A stretch of 26,701 bases of DNA from Candidatus Aerophobota bacterium (GCA_021163155.1 JAGGXI010000065.1:1-26701); one strand, 5' to 3'; numbered from the stretch's first letter, positions 8,702 to 17,690 are shown. Translations and numbers: made by a program. Notes: generated by a model not told the origin, from the sequence alone.

Positions 8702-9508
8702 CTATACTTTTTTAGCTTGCATATATAAAACATAACCTTGAGTAGAAAAAAGTAGATAGTCCAATTTAGAAATAGCTAACAATACGGGAAAAATCAAACT
8801 ATAGGCTGTAAATAATAACCTATTCTTACCAATATCTTCCTCGGATGCAGGACGGTAAGAAAAGTTAGTTGTTTCTTTTTTTTTATTTTGAGTTTTTGTT
8901 TTCCTTCCACTAAGATAAGCATAGCTGGCATTTATCGTAAGTTCAATAAGCTCACTGAAAAGGCGACAATAGCTTCCCTGCTTGATAACTTTAAAACCAA
9001 TCTGTTCCAACTTATTTTTTAAGGCTTCAGCATTGTACCCTGGCCTATAATGGTCATATCGCTCTAAAGTTAACCCAATTCTCTCCTTTAAACTATTTAA
9101 AAATAAACTGGAGTGAATATGAGGAGTTAAAATAAAAAACTCTCCTTTATGTTTTAGGATTCTGTACACTTCCTGAAAAAATTTATCATCGTCTTCAATA
9201 TGCTCTGGTCTGGAAGCAAGAATAATATCAAAGGTAGAATCCTTAAAATCAATTAATTCTGGATTAATTTTAGCTACGTCTTTTTTGATAAACTGAAGGC
9301 AAATATTGTACCATTTTTTACTGAGAGCTCCCGCAATCCATCTCCCATTTTTATTTTTTCTTAAATAGTCGGTAACCACGCCCGTTTCCGCTCCTATCTC
9401 AATACAGGATTTACTCTGGCAATCAGGAATCAAAATGTCAAGCATTCTATATTTTTCTCTTTTCTTAATTGACTTTGAGGATAATTCCACCTGCCAGTTT
9501 TTCTGCAT
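8702..9508 (-). CDS. Class I SAM-dependent methyltransferase
   Basis: The protein has 268 residues from the start at 9508, which has GGAGGT six bases upstream. Starting at 9544 instead would overlap the upstream radical SAM gene and add an unlikely KEKKSNNGGK leader. Motif I is CIEIGAETG (35-43), with RPEHIEDDDKFFQEVYRILKHKGEFFILTPH later, the type 11 methyltransferase pattern. The region near 205-225 is lysine-rich and the C-terminus has a hydrophobic stretch around 235-260, so membrane association is possible. The acceptor is not known. It immediately follows two radical SAM genes. Confidence 0.8.
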   Translation of the reverse strand: MQKNWQVELSSKSIKKREKYRMLDILIPDCQSKSCIEIGAETGVVTDYLRKNKNGRWIAGALSKKWYNICLQFIKKDVAKINPELIDFKDSTFDIILASRPEHIEDDDKFFQEVYRILKHKGEFFILTPHIHSSLFLNSLKERIGLTLERYDHYRPGYNAEALKNKLEQIGFKVIKQGSYCRLFSELIELTINASYAYLSGRKTKTQNKKKETTNFSYRPASEEDIGKNRLLFTAYSLIFPVLLAISKLDYLLFSTQGYVLYMQAKKV

Positions 9509-9524
9509 TAATTTACCTCCGTTA

Positions 9525-10601
9525 TTACTCTTCTTCTCTTTCACTTAATACATTAACATTTAAAAGTGCTTTTTCTAAAGGTTTAAATATTCTCCGAAGA
9601 TTGCCGTATCCAATAATATTCTCACTTAAGAAGGGCACTAAATTTAACACAGGAATTCCCCCTATGTTTTTTCTCCATAAAAGATTGCACTCTCGACAGA
9701 TTTTTATCTTTTGAAATTCTCCTTTAGCTATACTCTTCCTAAGGTAAACCATTTTCTCACTATTCCATATTTCTGAAAGACTTCTATCTTTAATATTCCC
9801 AAGGGAAAATTCATTATACCAGTCCTGTGGGCAAGGACTTACCGAACCATCCCAGAGAATAGTTAACGAATACCAGATATTTGTGCACGGAGTGTATTTC
9901 ATCTTTTTCTGTATAATTTCTTTTCCATTCAAAGAGGGTAAATTACCTCCCCAGTTATGCAAAGGTTTTATTTCAATCTTGTTTAAAGGTAAAGATTTGA
10001 AATGTTTTAAAAAATTTTCTCTTTGAACAACGTTTTCTTTTAAAACTTCGGGAAAAGCAAGAACTTCTAATAAAGCGTAAGGAGTTGAGCTTTTAAGACT
10101 CTTTTTTATTTTAAGAAAATCTACAATATTCAAAATTGTATCGTTAAACTTTGCACCTCTTCTTATTTTTTCATAAGTCTCTTTATCAAAACCATCAAAA
10201 GAAAATGATATAAAATCTAAACCAGATTTAATTAATTGAGAGGATTTTTCTTCAGTAAGCAGGGTAGCATTTGTATTAAGTCTTAGATGCAAATTTTTTG
10301 ATTTAGCATATTTAATCATTTCTATAAGCTGAGGATGAAGTAAAGATTCACCCCTATGAGAAAGATTTATATCATAGGCAAAGGGATTAGCCTTATTGAT
10401 GATCTCCTTAAAAAGCTTCATATCCATATATCCTTTTTTAATCGGGCGGTTGGAGCTATTGGGACACATAATACAACGGAGGTTGCAAAAATTAGTAGGC
10501 TCAATCCACAAGCGAATAGGATTATAATGACAAACTGGACTCTGTTTTTTATAACCCCAGAAAGCTTTCCCCAGATTTATTAAATTTTCTATCTTATTCA
10601 T
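9525..10601 (-). CDS. Radical SAM protein with SPASM-like C-terminus (RGES variant)
   Basis: In this 358-residue protein the cluster motif CNLRCIMC (C39, C43, C46) binds the SAM [4Fe-4S] cluster. The usual GGEP motif reads RGES (83-86). Four later cysteines (C239, C257, C302, C305) look like a SPASM/twitch-type auxiliary cluster site: C-x17-C, then C-x2-C, with LGNI and SLSEIWNS in between. Such enzymes modify peptides, proteins or sugars by radical chemistry. In a glycan locus a sugar or lipid-linked substrate is possible but not shown. The gene lies 12 bp after the second radical SAM gene, with AAGGT upstream. It is most likely paralogous to its neighbour. Confidence 0.82.
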   Translation of the reverse strand: MNKIENLINLGKAFWGYKKQSPVCHYNPIRLWIEPTNFCNLRCIMCPNSSNRPIKKGYMDMKLFKEIINKANPFAYDINLSHRGESLLHPQLIEMIKYAKSKNLHLRLNTNATLLTEEKSSQLIKSGLDFISFSFDGFDKETYEKIRRGAKFNDTILNIVDFLKIKKSLKSSTPYALLEVLAFPEVLKENVVQRENFLKHFKSLPLNKIEIKPLHNWGGNLPSLNGKEIIQKKMKYTPCTNIWYSLTILWDGSVSPCPQDWYNEFSLGNIKDRSLSEIWNSEKMVYLRKSIAKGEFQKIKICRECNLLWRKNIGGIPVLNLVPFLSENIIGYGNLRRIFKPLEKALLNVNVLSEREEE

Positions 10602-10613
10602 TATAAGTTTACC

Positions 10614-11693
10614 TTAACTAATTGCCTTATGTTTAAGATAACTCAAAAATCTTGGGTTTAACAATTTAAAGAGTTCAAAATGTCGGATATAGTAGAATAA
10701 AATATTTAAAGGAGCCATGCAATCAAACCAACAAATTGGATGTTTATTTTCTTTTATCTTTTTTCGTAAGAGATTTGAATTTTCAGAATACCATATCTGG
10801 GCAAAAGAACCTTGAATAATATTCCCCATTTTCTTAAAGGCAACAGGACAAGGAAAGACATCACCATTAGGATGAATTAGTACTGTAGCATACCCTGCTA
10901 CACAACGATACTTATAAAGTTCAACAGGATTTTTAATGTAAGTCCCGAACTCATCAAAATAACCGTCCATATGAGGAAGTAAATGTCTATAGTCTTTTTT
11001 AAGAAGACCCATTTGTAACTTAAGCTCATTTAAATATCCAGAACTTAAAACCATCTCTTTATTGGGACGATACTTCTCAAAATCCTGGACAACGGACATA
11101 GTCACACCATCAACACCTCTTTTCCCGGATAAATCTACCATTTTAGCTAAATCCTGAACATTTGTTTTGTTAATTGTAATATTAGTAAAAATTTTGGGAG
11201 TTTTGCCATTTCTTTCTACTCTGATAAGTTCAATAGCTTTTAAAACTCTCTCAAAAGAACCCTGAATACCCCTAATATAATCATGAATATTGGCATTTGC
11301 CCCATCCAAAGAGATGTATATTGTATCTAAACCTGAGTGGCAAATTTCTTTAGCTACCTTGTGATTAATGAACCATCCATTTGTATTCACCGATGTTTTC
11401 ATCCCTAAGTTATTGGCGAGTTTAATCAAATCTAAAAGGTCCTTTCTTAAAAAAGGTTCCCCTCCCGAAAATGAAACATGAAGAACATTATTTTTAGCAA
11501 GCTGTTTTAAAATATCTCTTGTCTGAATTGTGTTAATTTCATCCCCTTTCGGTTTTTTCCAGATATCACAATTTTTACATCTGAAATTACAACGGAAAGT
11601 AATCTCAAAAAAAACTTTCAAAGGACCGGTAATAGGAACATATCCTCCTCTACAAAAGTTTAACAAATTTAAAATATGTTTAGCCTTATTCAT
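10614..11693 (-). CDS. Radical SAM protein with SPASM-like C-terminus
   Basis: This 359-residue protein has cluster motif CNFRCKNC (C35, C39, C42), GGEP at 77-80 and the strands VNTNG and YISLDG of the TIM-barrel core. C-terminal cysteines C264, C282, C321 and C325 have the same C-x17-C spacing as the next gene and end in CWFDC, consistent with an auxiliary [4Fe-4S] site. VLIHPNGDVFPCP and SFAQIWYS are typical SPASM-region segments. The ATG follows the stop of the GT4 gene with no gap, so translation is probably coupled. The substrate is unknown; no small precursor peptide gene is visible next to it, which argues against a standard peptide-maturation cassette. Confidence 0.85.
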   Translation of the reverse strand: MNKAKHILNLLNFCRGGYVPITGPLKVFFEITFRCNFRCKNCDIWKKPKGDEINTIQTRDILKQLAKNNVLHVSFSGGEPFLRKDLLDLIKLANNLGMKTSVNTNGWFINHKVAKEICHSGLDTIYISLDGANANIHDYIRGIQGSFERVLKAIELIRVERNGKTPKIFTNITINKTNVQDLAKMVDLSGKRGVDGVTMSVVQDFEKYRPNKEMVLSSGYLNELKLQMGLLKKDYRHLLPHMDGYFDEFGTYIKNPVELYKYRCVAGYATVLIHPNGDVFPCPVAFKKMGNIIQGSFAQIWYSENSNLLRKKIKENKHPICWFDCMAPLNILFYYIRHFELFKLLNPRFLSYLKHKAIS

Positions 11694-12863
11694 TTAACTT
11701 TCCAGTGAATCATAAACTTCTTTAACTTTTTTCACAAATTTTTTATAACTATAATTTTCTTCAACGAAAATTTTCCCCTTTCTACCTATTTTGTCTTTCA
11801 ATTCTTCATCTTTTAGCAAAGAAATTATTCCACCGGCTATACCTTTTGGTGTAGGCTCAACTAACACACTAATCTTCTCATTTAAAACCTGAGTATGTGC
11901 AGGAAGATTAGTAGCTACAATAGGCTTTCCGGATTGCAAATAGGTAAAAATCTTAAAGGGTGTATTTGTTCCCTTGCATCGGGGAGAAACCAAAATGTCA
12001 GTTAAAGCCATATAAGCAGGAATTTTCTCCATAGGCTCTTTACCAGTAAATATAATGAAATCCTCTACCTTTAAATAATTAGCCAATCTCTTCATTATAA
12101 TAATATTTTCTTTTTCCCCACCCACTAAAAGAAACTTTACATCTGGTTTATACTTAGTTACTTCTGGAATGCTTTTTATAAGAAGGTCTATTCCCTGATA
12201 ACTTTCAAAATTTCCAGTATAAAGTATTATCATCTTTTCAGTAAGATTCAGTTTTCTTTTAAGCTCTGAAATTTTTTCTTTCGAAACTTCTATTTGTCCA
12301 TCGCCAGGAGGAATATCTTCGAGTTGAAAAACCTTTTTTTGAGGAAACTTATTATAAACAATCTCCGTTAAAGAAGAACAAACCGTAAGGACCGAGTTTG
12401 AGTTATCAATAGCCCAATTTTCTAAAGAACAAACTAATTTTAAAAAATATTTATTCTTTATAAATCCAGAATTAATCAACTGTTGAGATATGCTGGAATC
12501 CATATCATAAATTATAGGACTATGGAAAATTTTTTTTATAACTATCCCCGAAAAAACTGCTTCTTCCACTGCATGAACAACATCGTAATGATTTTTTATG
12601 CACATCTGAAACGCCTTTAAAAAAATGAAAAAATCTAAAAATAATTTAGTATAAGAGGGACCAATAGGAATATTTTTAATAAAAGGAAAATTTATAATTC
12701 GATGAATGCTGACATTTTTTATCTTTATATTTTTCCCCAAATGATAAGTAACAATATCCACTTTATAGCCAAGCTTGCTTAAAGCTTTCACTAATTGAAG
12801 TATAGCTAATGGCGTTCCTCTAACCTCAAAAAAAGGTTGTGGAGCTATGAGAAGAACCTTCAT
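11694..12863 (-). CDS. GT4-family glycosyltransferase
   Basis: This 389-residue GT-B enzyme starts MKVLLIAPQPFFEVRGTPLA, an N-terminal domain with the glycine-containing acceptor loop. The C-terminal nucleotide-sugar domain carries LYTGNFESYQGIDLLIKSI, FLLVGG, FTGKEPMEKIPAYM and PFKIFTYLQSGKPIVATNLPAH. The last contains the family's E/x7/E-like region, here with K-F at the first position rather than the usual E. The start overlaps the stop of the upstream GT2 by 4 bp (ATGA), indicating translational coupling. It likely extends the lipid-linked repeat unit; donor and linkage cannot be predicted. Confidence 0.88.
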   Translation of the reverse strand: MKVLLIAPQPFFEVRGTPLAILQLVKALSKLGYKVDIVTYHLGKNIKIKNVSIHRIINFPFIKNIPIGPSYTKLFLDFFIFLKAFQMCIKNHYDVVHAVEEAVFSGIVIKKIFHSPIIYDMDSSISQQLINSGFIKNKYFLKLVCSLENWAIDNSNSVLTVCSSLTEIVYNKFPQKKVFQLEDIPPGDGQIEVSKEKISELKRKLNLTEKMIILYTGNFESYQGIDLLIKSIPEVTKYKPDVKFLLVGGEKENIIIMKRLANYLKVEDFIIFTGKEPMEKIPAYMALTDILVSPRCKGTNTPFKIFTYLQSGKPIVATNLPAHTQVLNEKISVLVEPTPKGIAGGIISLLKDEELKDKIGRKGKIFVEENYSYKKFVKKVKEVYDSLES

Positions 12864-13837
12864 TGTTTAACTTTCTTTTTATGAGTCAAAACTTCTTTTA
12901 CAAAATAAACAGGTTTATTTTGTGATTCGTGATAAGTTCTGGAGATAATCTCTCCCAAAAGTCCCATACTAATAAACTGAGCGCCTACAAGAAAAAAAAG
13001 GATAGATAAATAAAGGAAAGGATTTCCTGTCATATCTACTTTATGAACAATTTTCATAATTATTAAAACTATTCCCGAAAAAAAGCCTAAAAATATTGAG
13101 ATAAGACCAAATCTACCAAATATCTGAATAGGACGAGTAGAAAAAATAAGTAAGAATTTAACTGTTAATAAATCTAAGAAACCTCTCCCTATTCGTGAAA
13201 ATCCATATTTAGATTTTCCATATTTTCTGGGAAAATGCTTAACTTTGACCTCACATATAGAAGCTCCTACCCATTTAGCAAGAGCAGGGATAAACCTGTG
13301 CATCTCACCATAGAGTTTAATATTTTTAGCCACCTCTTTTTTATAAGCCTTTAAAGTACATCCATAATCATGCAGCTTTACCCCCGTAAATGAAGAAATA
13401 AGCCAGTTAGATATATAAGAAGGAAGCCTCTTTGTAATCAAAGGGTCTTTTCTATTCATTCTCCATCCACTCACTACATCAAAGCCATCGTCTATTTTTT
13501 TCAGTAGAAATGGAATATCCTCAGGGTCATTTTGCAGGTCAGCATCCAAGGTAATTATTACATCACCCTCTGCGTAATCAAAGCCAGCAGAAATAGCCGC
13601 TGTCTGTCCAAAATTTCTGCGAAAGACAACTGCTTCAACATTCTTATCATCCTGACAAATCTTACGAAGAAAATCATACGTTTTATCAGTGCTGCCATCA
13701 TCCACAAAAATTATCTCATAACTCTTTTTTAAACCCTCTAAAGTTGATTTTAATTTAGGATAAATTAATTTAATATTTTCCTCTTCATTAAAAGAGGGTA
13801 TAACTACCGATAAATCTTTAAGATTTTCTGATTCCAT
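12860..13837 (-). CDS. GT2 polyprenyl-phosphate glycosyltransferase (DPM1/ArnC/GtrB-like)
   Basis: This 325-residue protein has LSVVIPSFNEEENI at the N-terminus, DDGSTD at 46-51, DADLQNDPED at 98-107 and the RKYGKSKYG element, the full pattern of dolichyl- or undecaprenyl-phosphate sugar synthases. Two hydrophobic segments close the protein (about 240-262 and 273-298), as in ArnC and GtrB. It probably loads a sugar onto polyprenyl phosphate for transfer outside the membrane. With a UDP-GlcA decarboxylase-like gene and a DegT aminotransferase nearby, an Ara4N-like donor is conceivable, but no formyltransferase is present. It is 10 bp after the protease gene and lacks a clear ribosome-binding site. 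Confidence 0.87.
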   Translation of the reverse strand: MESENLKDLSVVIPSFNEEENIKLIYPKLKSTLEGLKKSYEIIFVDDGSTDKTYDFLRKICQDDKNVEAVVFRRNFGQTAAISAGFDYAEGDVIITLDADLQNDPEDIPFLLKKIDDGFDVVSGWRMNRKDPLITKRLPSYISNWLISSFTGVKLHDYGCTLKAYKKEVAKNIKLYGEMHRFIPALAKWVGASICEVKVKHFPRKYGKSKYGFSRIGRGFLDLLTVKFLLIFSTRPIQIFGRFGLISIFLGFFSGIVLIIMKIVHKVDMTGNPFLYLSILFFLVGAQFISMGLLGEIISRTYHESQNKPVYFVKEVLTHKKKVKQ

Positions 13838-13847
13838 TTTTTAAAAA

Positions 13848-15797
13848 TTATTTAATAACAGCAATCTTACCTACCTTTTTATTTCCAGCATTATCTGTAA
13901 TTAAATAGATGTAAATACCTCGAGCAACCTCTTCTCCATTTTCATTTTTTCCATCCCAGAGCCAGTAGCCCTCTCCTATTACCTGACCTTCCCTAATTAG
14001 CTCTCCAGTAATGGTGAAAATACGAATTTTTGCATCAGTTAATCCATTAAATATTACCCCTTTATGTCCCTTTAAAGGTCTAAAAGGATTAGGATAAACT
14101 TTAATGTCCTGTAAAGTAGGGCTAACAGGAGGCTCTGATAACAGTCTCAAGCGACCAGAGCCGTAAATATTATCTTTACCTGATATCCCCATATCCACTG
14201 CCCAGTCTTCTAAAGTTGCTTGAAGTTGAGAGGCTGTGCAATCAGGATATTTTGAAAGAATTAAAGCAGCGGCACCTGTTACATGAGGAGTAGCTGCAGA
14301 GGTATAATTTCCTATACGCCAACTAAACGAAGAGATATGGGAGGGTCCCATAATATCAGGTTTTATCCTTCCATCATTGGTAGAGCCTTGCGAGCTGGAA
14401 GAACCCTGAGGTCCTGTTTCCCAATTATATGTGTTAATATACCCCACTGCCATAGCTCCGGTAGCGTCAGCGGGAGCCCACACACTATGCTCCGGCGTTT
14501 GATATTCTAAATAGGGACCACTAAAAATCTGTATTTCTTGGTCTCCGGTAGCATTATATTTTTTAACCACAATAAAATAATTACCGGAGGATAAATTACT
14601 AAGTGTAATCTCTTCTGTAGGAGGCTGGGTACCTGTCTGTCTGGTAGTAGATGAGCCGACAAGTTCAAAGTTAGAATCATATAAATAAAGGTCATAATCT
14701 TCATCAGTAGTTGGCCAACAATCCCAGGTCAGATATACAACATCAAGAGCTCCACCTCCATGATAGATAGTGTTAATTTCATCTCCAGCAGAGAACTCAT
14801 GCCAGCCATCTCCATCGATATCCGTAAAAAAACCTTGATAATGTTTGTGTGCATTGTTACCAGCTGCATTAACCCAGAGAATATTATGAGCTCTCGCATC
14901 ATTAGCAATATCGCATACCAGACCCTTCCCGTCAGTAAAGTTACTATTGAGCCAACCCCAGGAATGATTGATTATATTTACACCTTGCTCAATACAATAA
15001 TCCTTTGCATTTTCTAAATCAACCTCATCAGCTACTTTACAAAGATAAAGATTAGCTTCAGGTGCCATATCGTGGACAATCTCTGCTACAGCAGTTCCAT
15101 GATTTCTACCTGTCTGAAGCCCTGTTCCTGTAAAGTCTTCGGTTACTACATCCTCAGGTAATTCTCCATGTTTTTGGGACCTATCCAACCCATTAAAACC
15201 TATATCAATAATGGCTACTTTGGTATTTTGACCTTTGTATCCTGAATTATGGTATTCTGAGGCTCCTACAAGCTCAACTCCCTGACTTACTACATTGGAG
15301 AGAATTTGTTTTGTTAAGGTAGAACTTGATGAATTTAATTTAGGTTCTTCCTCAGCCATATCGGAAATAGGTTTACAAGGAAGTCTAATATAAGAGATGC
15401 CATTTACATTGTCTGCAATTTCCTCAAGAATAGATAAAGGGATTCTTGCTCTGATTAGATGACGAGAAACTGCTTCAATGGTAGCTCCATAGGAGACCAA
15501 ATTCATTTGGTCAATAACTGATGCTTTCTCTTCTGGTAATGGAACCAGAACAACAGTAACCTGGCCATTTTTTAAAGGAGCCTTATGCTGTTCAGCAAAA
15601 TCTTGAGCTAATATTTTATTTTGAGAGTATTTTTCTGCCAATGATCCAAGAACGCTTTCTAATTTAGGATGATATTTCTTTACCTCCAATTTCCCCGTTA
15701 AATCCATAGCCAGAAGGGAATGATTAAAAGTCACCAAAAACCCTGTAAAAATAAAAAAGAAGACGATTAATCTAATATTTAGTCGTAAATTTTTCAT
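13848..15797 (-). CDS. Secreted S8 subtilisin-like protease with inserted PPC-like and C-terminal FlgD-like domains
   Basis: The protein has 649 residues. An N-terminal signal peptide (hydrophobic 10-29) is followed by a propeptide-like region to about 185. The catalytic triad reads D198 (AIIDIG), H233 (RNHGT) and S500 (YTSAATPH), with the oxyanion Asn at N314. Between the triad His and Ser, residues about 350-425 (DYDLYLYDSN, SGNYFIVVKKYN) look like a pre-peptidase C-terminal (PPC) type beta domain inserted in the catalytic fold. The last 85 residues (VYPNPFRPLKG, GEYLxxWDGKNENGEEVARGIYIY pattern) form a FlgD-like/sorting-tail module, common on surface proteins of several Gram-negative phyla. 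AAAGGA supports the start. Its placement between Wzz and the glycosyltransferases is unusual; its target is unknown. Confidence 0.85.
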   Translation of the reverse strand: MKNLRLNIRLIVFFFIFTGFLVTFNHSLLAMDLTGKLEVKKYHPKLESVLGSLAEKYSQNKILAQDFAEQHKAPLKNGQVTVVLVPLPEEKASVIDQMNLVSYGATIEAVSRHLIRARIPLSILEEIADNVNGISYIRLPCKPISDMAEEEPKLNSSSSTLTKQILSNVVSQGVELVGASEYHNSGYKGQNTKVAIIDIGFNGLDRSQKHGELPEDVVTEDFTGTGLQTGRNHGTAVAEIVHDMAPEANLYLCKVADEVDLENAKDYCIEQGVNIINHSWGWLNSNFTDGKGLVCDIANDARAHNILWVNAAGNNAHKHYQGFFTDIDGDGWHEFSAGDEINTIYHGGGALDVVYLTWDCWPTTDEDYDLYLYDSNFELVGSSTTRQTGTQPPTEEITLSNLSSGNYFIVVKKYNATGDQEIQIFSGPYLEYQTPEHSVWAPADATGAMAVGYINTYNWETGPQGSSSSQGSTNDGRIKPDIMGPSHISSFSWRIGNYTSAATPHVTGAAALILSKYPDCTASQLQATLEDWAVDMGISGKDNIYGSGRLRLLSEPPVSPTLQDIKVYPNPFRPLKGHKGVIFNGLTDAKIRIFTITGELIREGQVIGEGYWLWDGKNENGEEVARGIYIYLITDNAGNKKVGKIAVIK

Positions 15798-15812
15798 TTT
15801 GATTATCCTTTC

Positions 15813-16760
15813 TTATTCTTCTCCCTTTCCAAGAGACTCTAAAAAGAAAACTAATATTAATCCAAACAACAAACTCATTGCCCCAGTTACTGCTACATTA
15901 AGAAGCTTATTAGGCTTTATAGGCTCTTTCGGTTCCTCAGGAGAGACAAGAACTTCTGTATTATATACATTTGAAAAGCCTCTTCTTTGAATTTTTGCTT
16001 TCTCTATTTGGGTTTCCCTTAATTCCTTAAGAAATGCAGCATATCGCTGTCGTTCATTCCCGATACTATTTCTGTAGACTTCTAATTTAACCCCAATACT
16101 ATCCATCTGGCCTACTAATATATTAGATTCAGCCTGTGAGAGTGATTTTGATTCCTTCATTCTTTTTTCAATTTCGCGAGAAATATTCTCCCAAGCTATC
16201 TCTAATCTCTTCTCCTCTTTTTCCATCTCCTTAATATTATTTTCAGTTTTATTCAACTCCTCATTTATTTTCTTAATTTCCTTATCGTATCTTGCTAAAA
16301 GATCTTTTTCACTTTCATACTTCTTCTTTATCTCTGCATCTCGTTGAACAAGCTTATCAGATAAATAATTCATTATACTTAAACCTTGAGAAGGGTTATT
16401 TGTCTCCATCTTGATCTGAATTAAATCCTCTGTTTCCATCACAGGCTCTACAGAAATTTTTTTCTCTAATCCTTTAACTGTAAAAGGAAGTTTTAGCTCT
16501 TTTATTGCTTCTCCAAGAAACTGCGGGCTTTTAAGCAATCCCGAAGCTCCAGCCTGACTCTCAATAGGCTCTTTTTCAAGAGTATCTACATCCACAATCT
16601 TCCCAATTTTTATAGTTGAGGTTACCTCGTATACTGGAGGTAGGACAAAGCTTACTACGGCGCTAACTATTATGGCTATAAAAAATATTAATAAGATTAC
16701 CTTTTTTCTCTTTTTAATCACTCTTATATAATCTCTTAAATCTACTTCTTTCTCTTCCAA
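15813..16760 (-). CDS. wzz: Wzz-type chain-length determinant protein
   Basis: The 315-residue protein has the Wzz fold order. A short cytoplasmic start with DLRDYIRVIKKRKK leads into TM1 (about 20-41, ending VLPPVYE). A long charged coiled coil spans about 145-250. A proline-rich stretch (PEEPKEPIKP) precedes TM2 (about 287-308). No BY-kinase domain is attached. Such proteins control polysaccharide chain length by working with Wzy in the inner membrane. The start is TTG, supported by AGGAG six bases upstream. It lies 15 bp before the protease gene, and a REP hairpin occupies the gap upstream. Confidence 0.88.
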   Translation of the reverse strand: MEEKEVDLRDYIRVIKKRKKVILLIFFIAIIVSAVVSFVLPPVYEVTSTIKIGKIVDVDTLEKEPIESQAGASGLLKSPQFLGEAIKELKLPFTVKGLEKKISVEPVMETEDLIQIKMETNNPSQGLSIMNYLSDKLVQRDAEIKKKYESEKDLLARYDKEIKKINEELNKTENNIKEMEKEEKRLEIAWENISREIEKRMKESKSLSQAESNILVGQMDSIGVKLEVYRNSIGNERQRYAAFLKELRETQIEKAKIQRRGFSNVYNTEVLVSPEEPKEPIKPNKLLNVAVTGAMSLLFGLILVFFLESLGKGEE

Positions 16761-16789
16761 TTTTTTCTCCTGATATAGTTTAATTACTA

Positions 16790-16813
16790 CGCAGGCTAAA
16801 GCCTGCGGCTACC
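16790..16813 (+). repeat. REP-like hairpin (GCAGGCT stem)
   Basis: Exact GCAGGCTAAAGCCTGC palindrome followed by GGCTACC. It lies in the 63-bp gap between the RmlC-like gene and the Wzz start, where it could affect the transcript between them. Confidence 0.92.
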
Positions 16814-16823
16814 ACATAATTCC

Positions 16824-17279
16824 TTATCTCTCTTTTAACTTCCAATCGTAAGGAATATCATTGTCGTATGGGTCTACTCGATATTCATCGGGGTTTTTAT
16901 AATTGTAGACTTGAGTAGGTATATTTATCACAATAGCTTCCTCTTCGCTAACACATTTGAAACCGTGATAAACCATTTTGGGTATCTGAAGAAGTTTGGG
17001 ATTATGTTCCCCTAAAAAAAATTCATTCACCTCTTTATAGGTAGGAGAATTTTTTCTACCATCATAAAGAGCAATCTTCATCATTCCTTTAACCACAGCA
17101 AAATTATCAATTTGATTTCTATGATAATGCCAGGCTTTTACTACACCTGAATAGGCAGTAGTCATATATACCTGACCAAACTTTTTAAATATATCATCAT
17201 CTGCTCTTAATATCTCCATCAATCTTCCTCGTTCATCAGGAAGCACTCTTAAATTTTTTAACTTTACCCCTTCAATCAT
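16824..17279 (-). CDS. rfbC: dTDP-4-dehydrorhamnose 3,5-epimerase family cupin (short form)
   Basis: The 151-residue protein follows the RmlC-like cupin pattern: LPDERGRLMEIL near the start, GVVKAWHYHRNQIDNFAVVKG (catalytic-type His in WHYH), ALYDGR, IPKMVYHGFK and a YNYKNPDEYR tail. It is about 30 residues shorter than classical RmlC, as in many 'RmlC-related' proteins. It probably epimerises the 4-keto sugar made by RmlB before RmlD reduces it, giving dTDP-L-rhamnose, since no other RmlC is seen. AAGGAGGT gives a strong ribosome-binding site. A relative with a different keto-sugar substrate remains possible. Confidence 0.82.
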   Translation of the reverse strand: MIEGVKLKNLRVLPDERGRLMEILRADDDIFKKFGQVYMTTAYSGVVKAWHYHRNQIDNFAVVKGMMKIALYDGRKNSPTYKEVNEFFLGEHNPKLLQIPKMVYHGFKCVSEEEAIVINIPTQVYNYKNPDEYRVDPYDNDIPYDWKLKER

Positions 17280-17290
17280 TAATTACCTCC

Positions 17291-17610
17291 TTAAATTTCT
17301 TGAATATATTCTCTAAAGACGGCTCCTTCCAAAAGATATGCTTTCCCGGATTTCCCGCTGGAAAATTCATTATAGTCTCTTTCCACTCTGTGAGAATATT
17401 TATCAGCTATTTTTTCGGCATTCCAATCTTCTTTAAATTCCTCAAAGGTCATCCCATATTTTGCCTCTAATTCCACAATTTTTTTTCACATTCCCGAAGT
17501 TTAAAAATTAAGCTATTGATAATTAAATTGACTATTTTATCCTTGGTTCTCTTACCGGGCATAAAATTTAAAATTTTTTTAACATCTTTAGATAAGTTTA
17601 TCGGCGTCAT
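17291..17610 (-). pseudogene. Small antitoxin-like gene split by a frameshift in an A8 run
   Basis: From ATG at 17610 (AGGT upstream) the frame gives MTPINLSKDVKKIL and ends at TAG (17467) just after an A8 run (plus-strand T at 17479-17486). One added A would join LRECEKK to IVELEAKYGMTFEEF and continue to 17291, making a protein of about 106 residues. The downstream half alone could start at GTG 17476 (61 residues). The EAKYGMTFEEF pattern and acidic helical content recall small antitoxins, but I do not recognise a named family. It could be a decayed gene, transcriptional slippage on A8, or a sequencing error. It sits between rmlD and the RmlC-like gene. Confidence 0.6.
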
Positions 17611-17639
17611 CTTACTTACCTCATCAAATAATATACAGT

Positions 17640-17690
17640 CTATCTCTCATCTACTCATTCACTCTTTTACTCATATACTCTTTTAGTGCC
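17640..17690 (-). repeat. GAGT octamer array overlapping the 3' end of rmlD
   Basis: The minus strand reads GAGTATAT, GAGTAAAA, GAGTGAAT, GAGTAGAT, GAGAGATA in succession, a period of 8. It encodes the last residues of RmlD (EYMSKRVNE) and the stop. A 17-base block of it recurs at 26406-26422. Confidence 0.65.

Noticed and set aside
10614-11693. Radical SAM pair as a peptide (RiPP) maturation cassette
   Set aside because: No small precursor gene, transporter or recognition domain is visible beside it.
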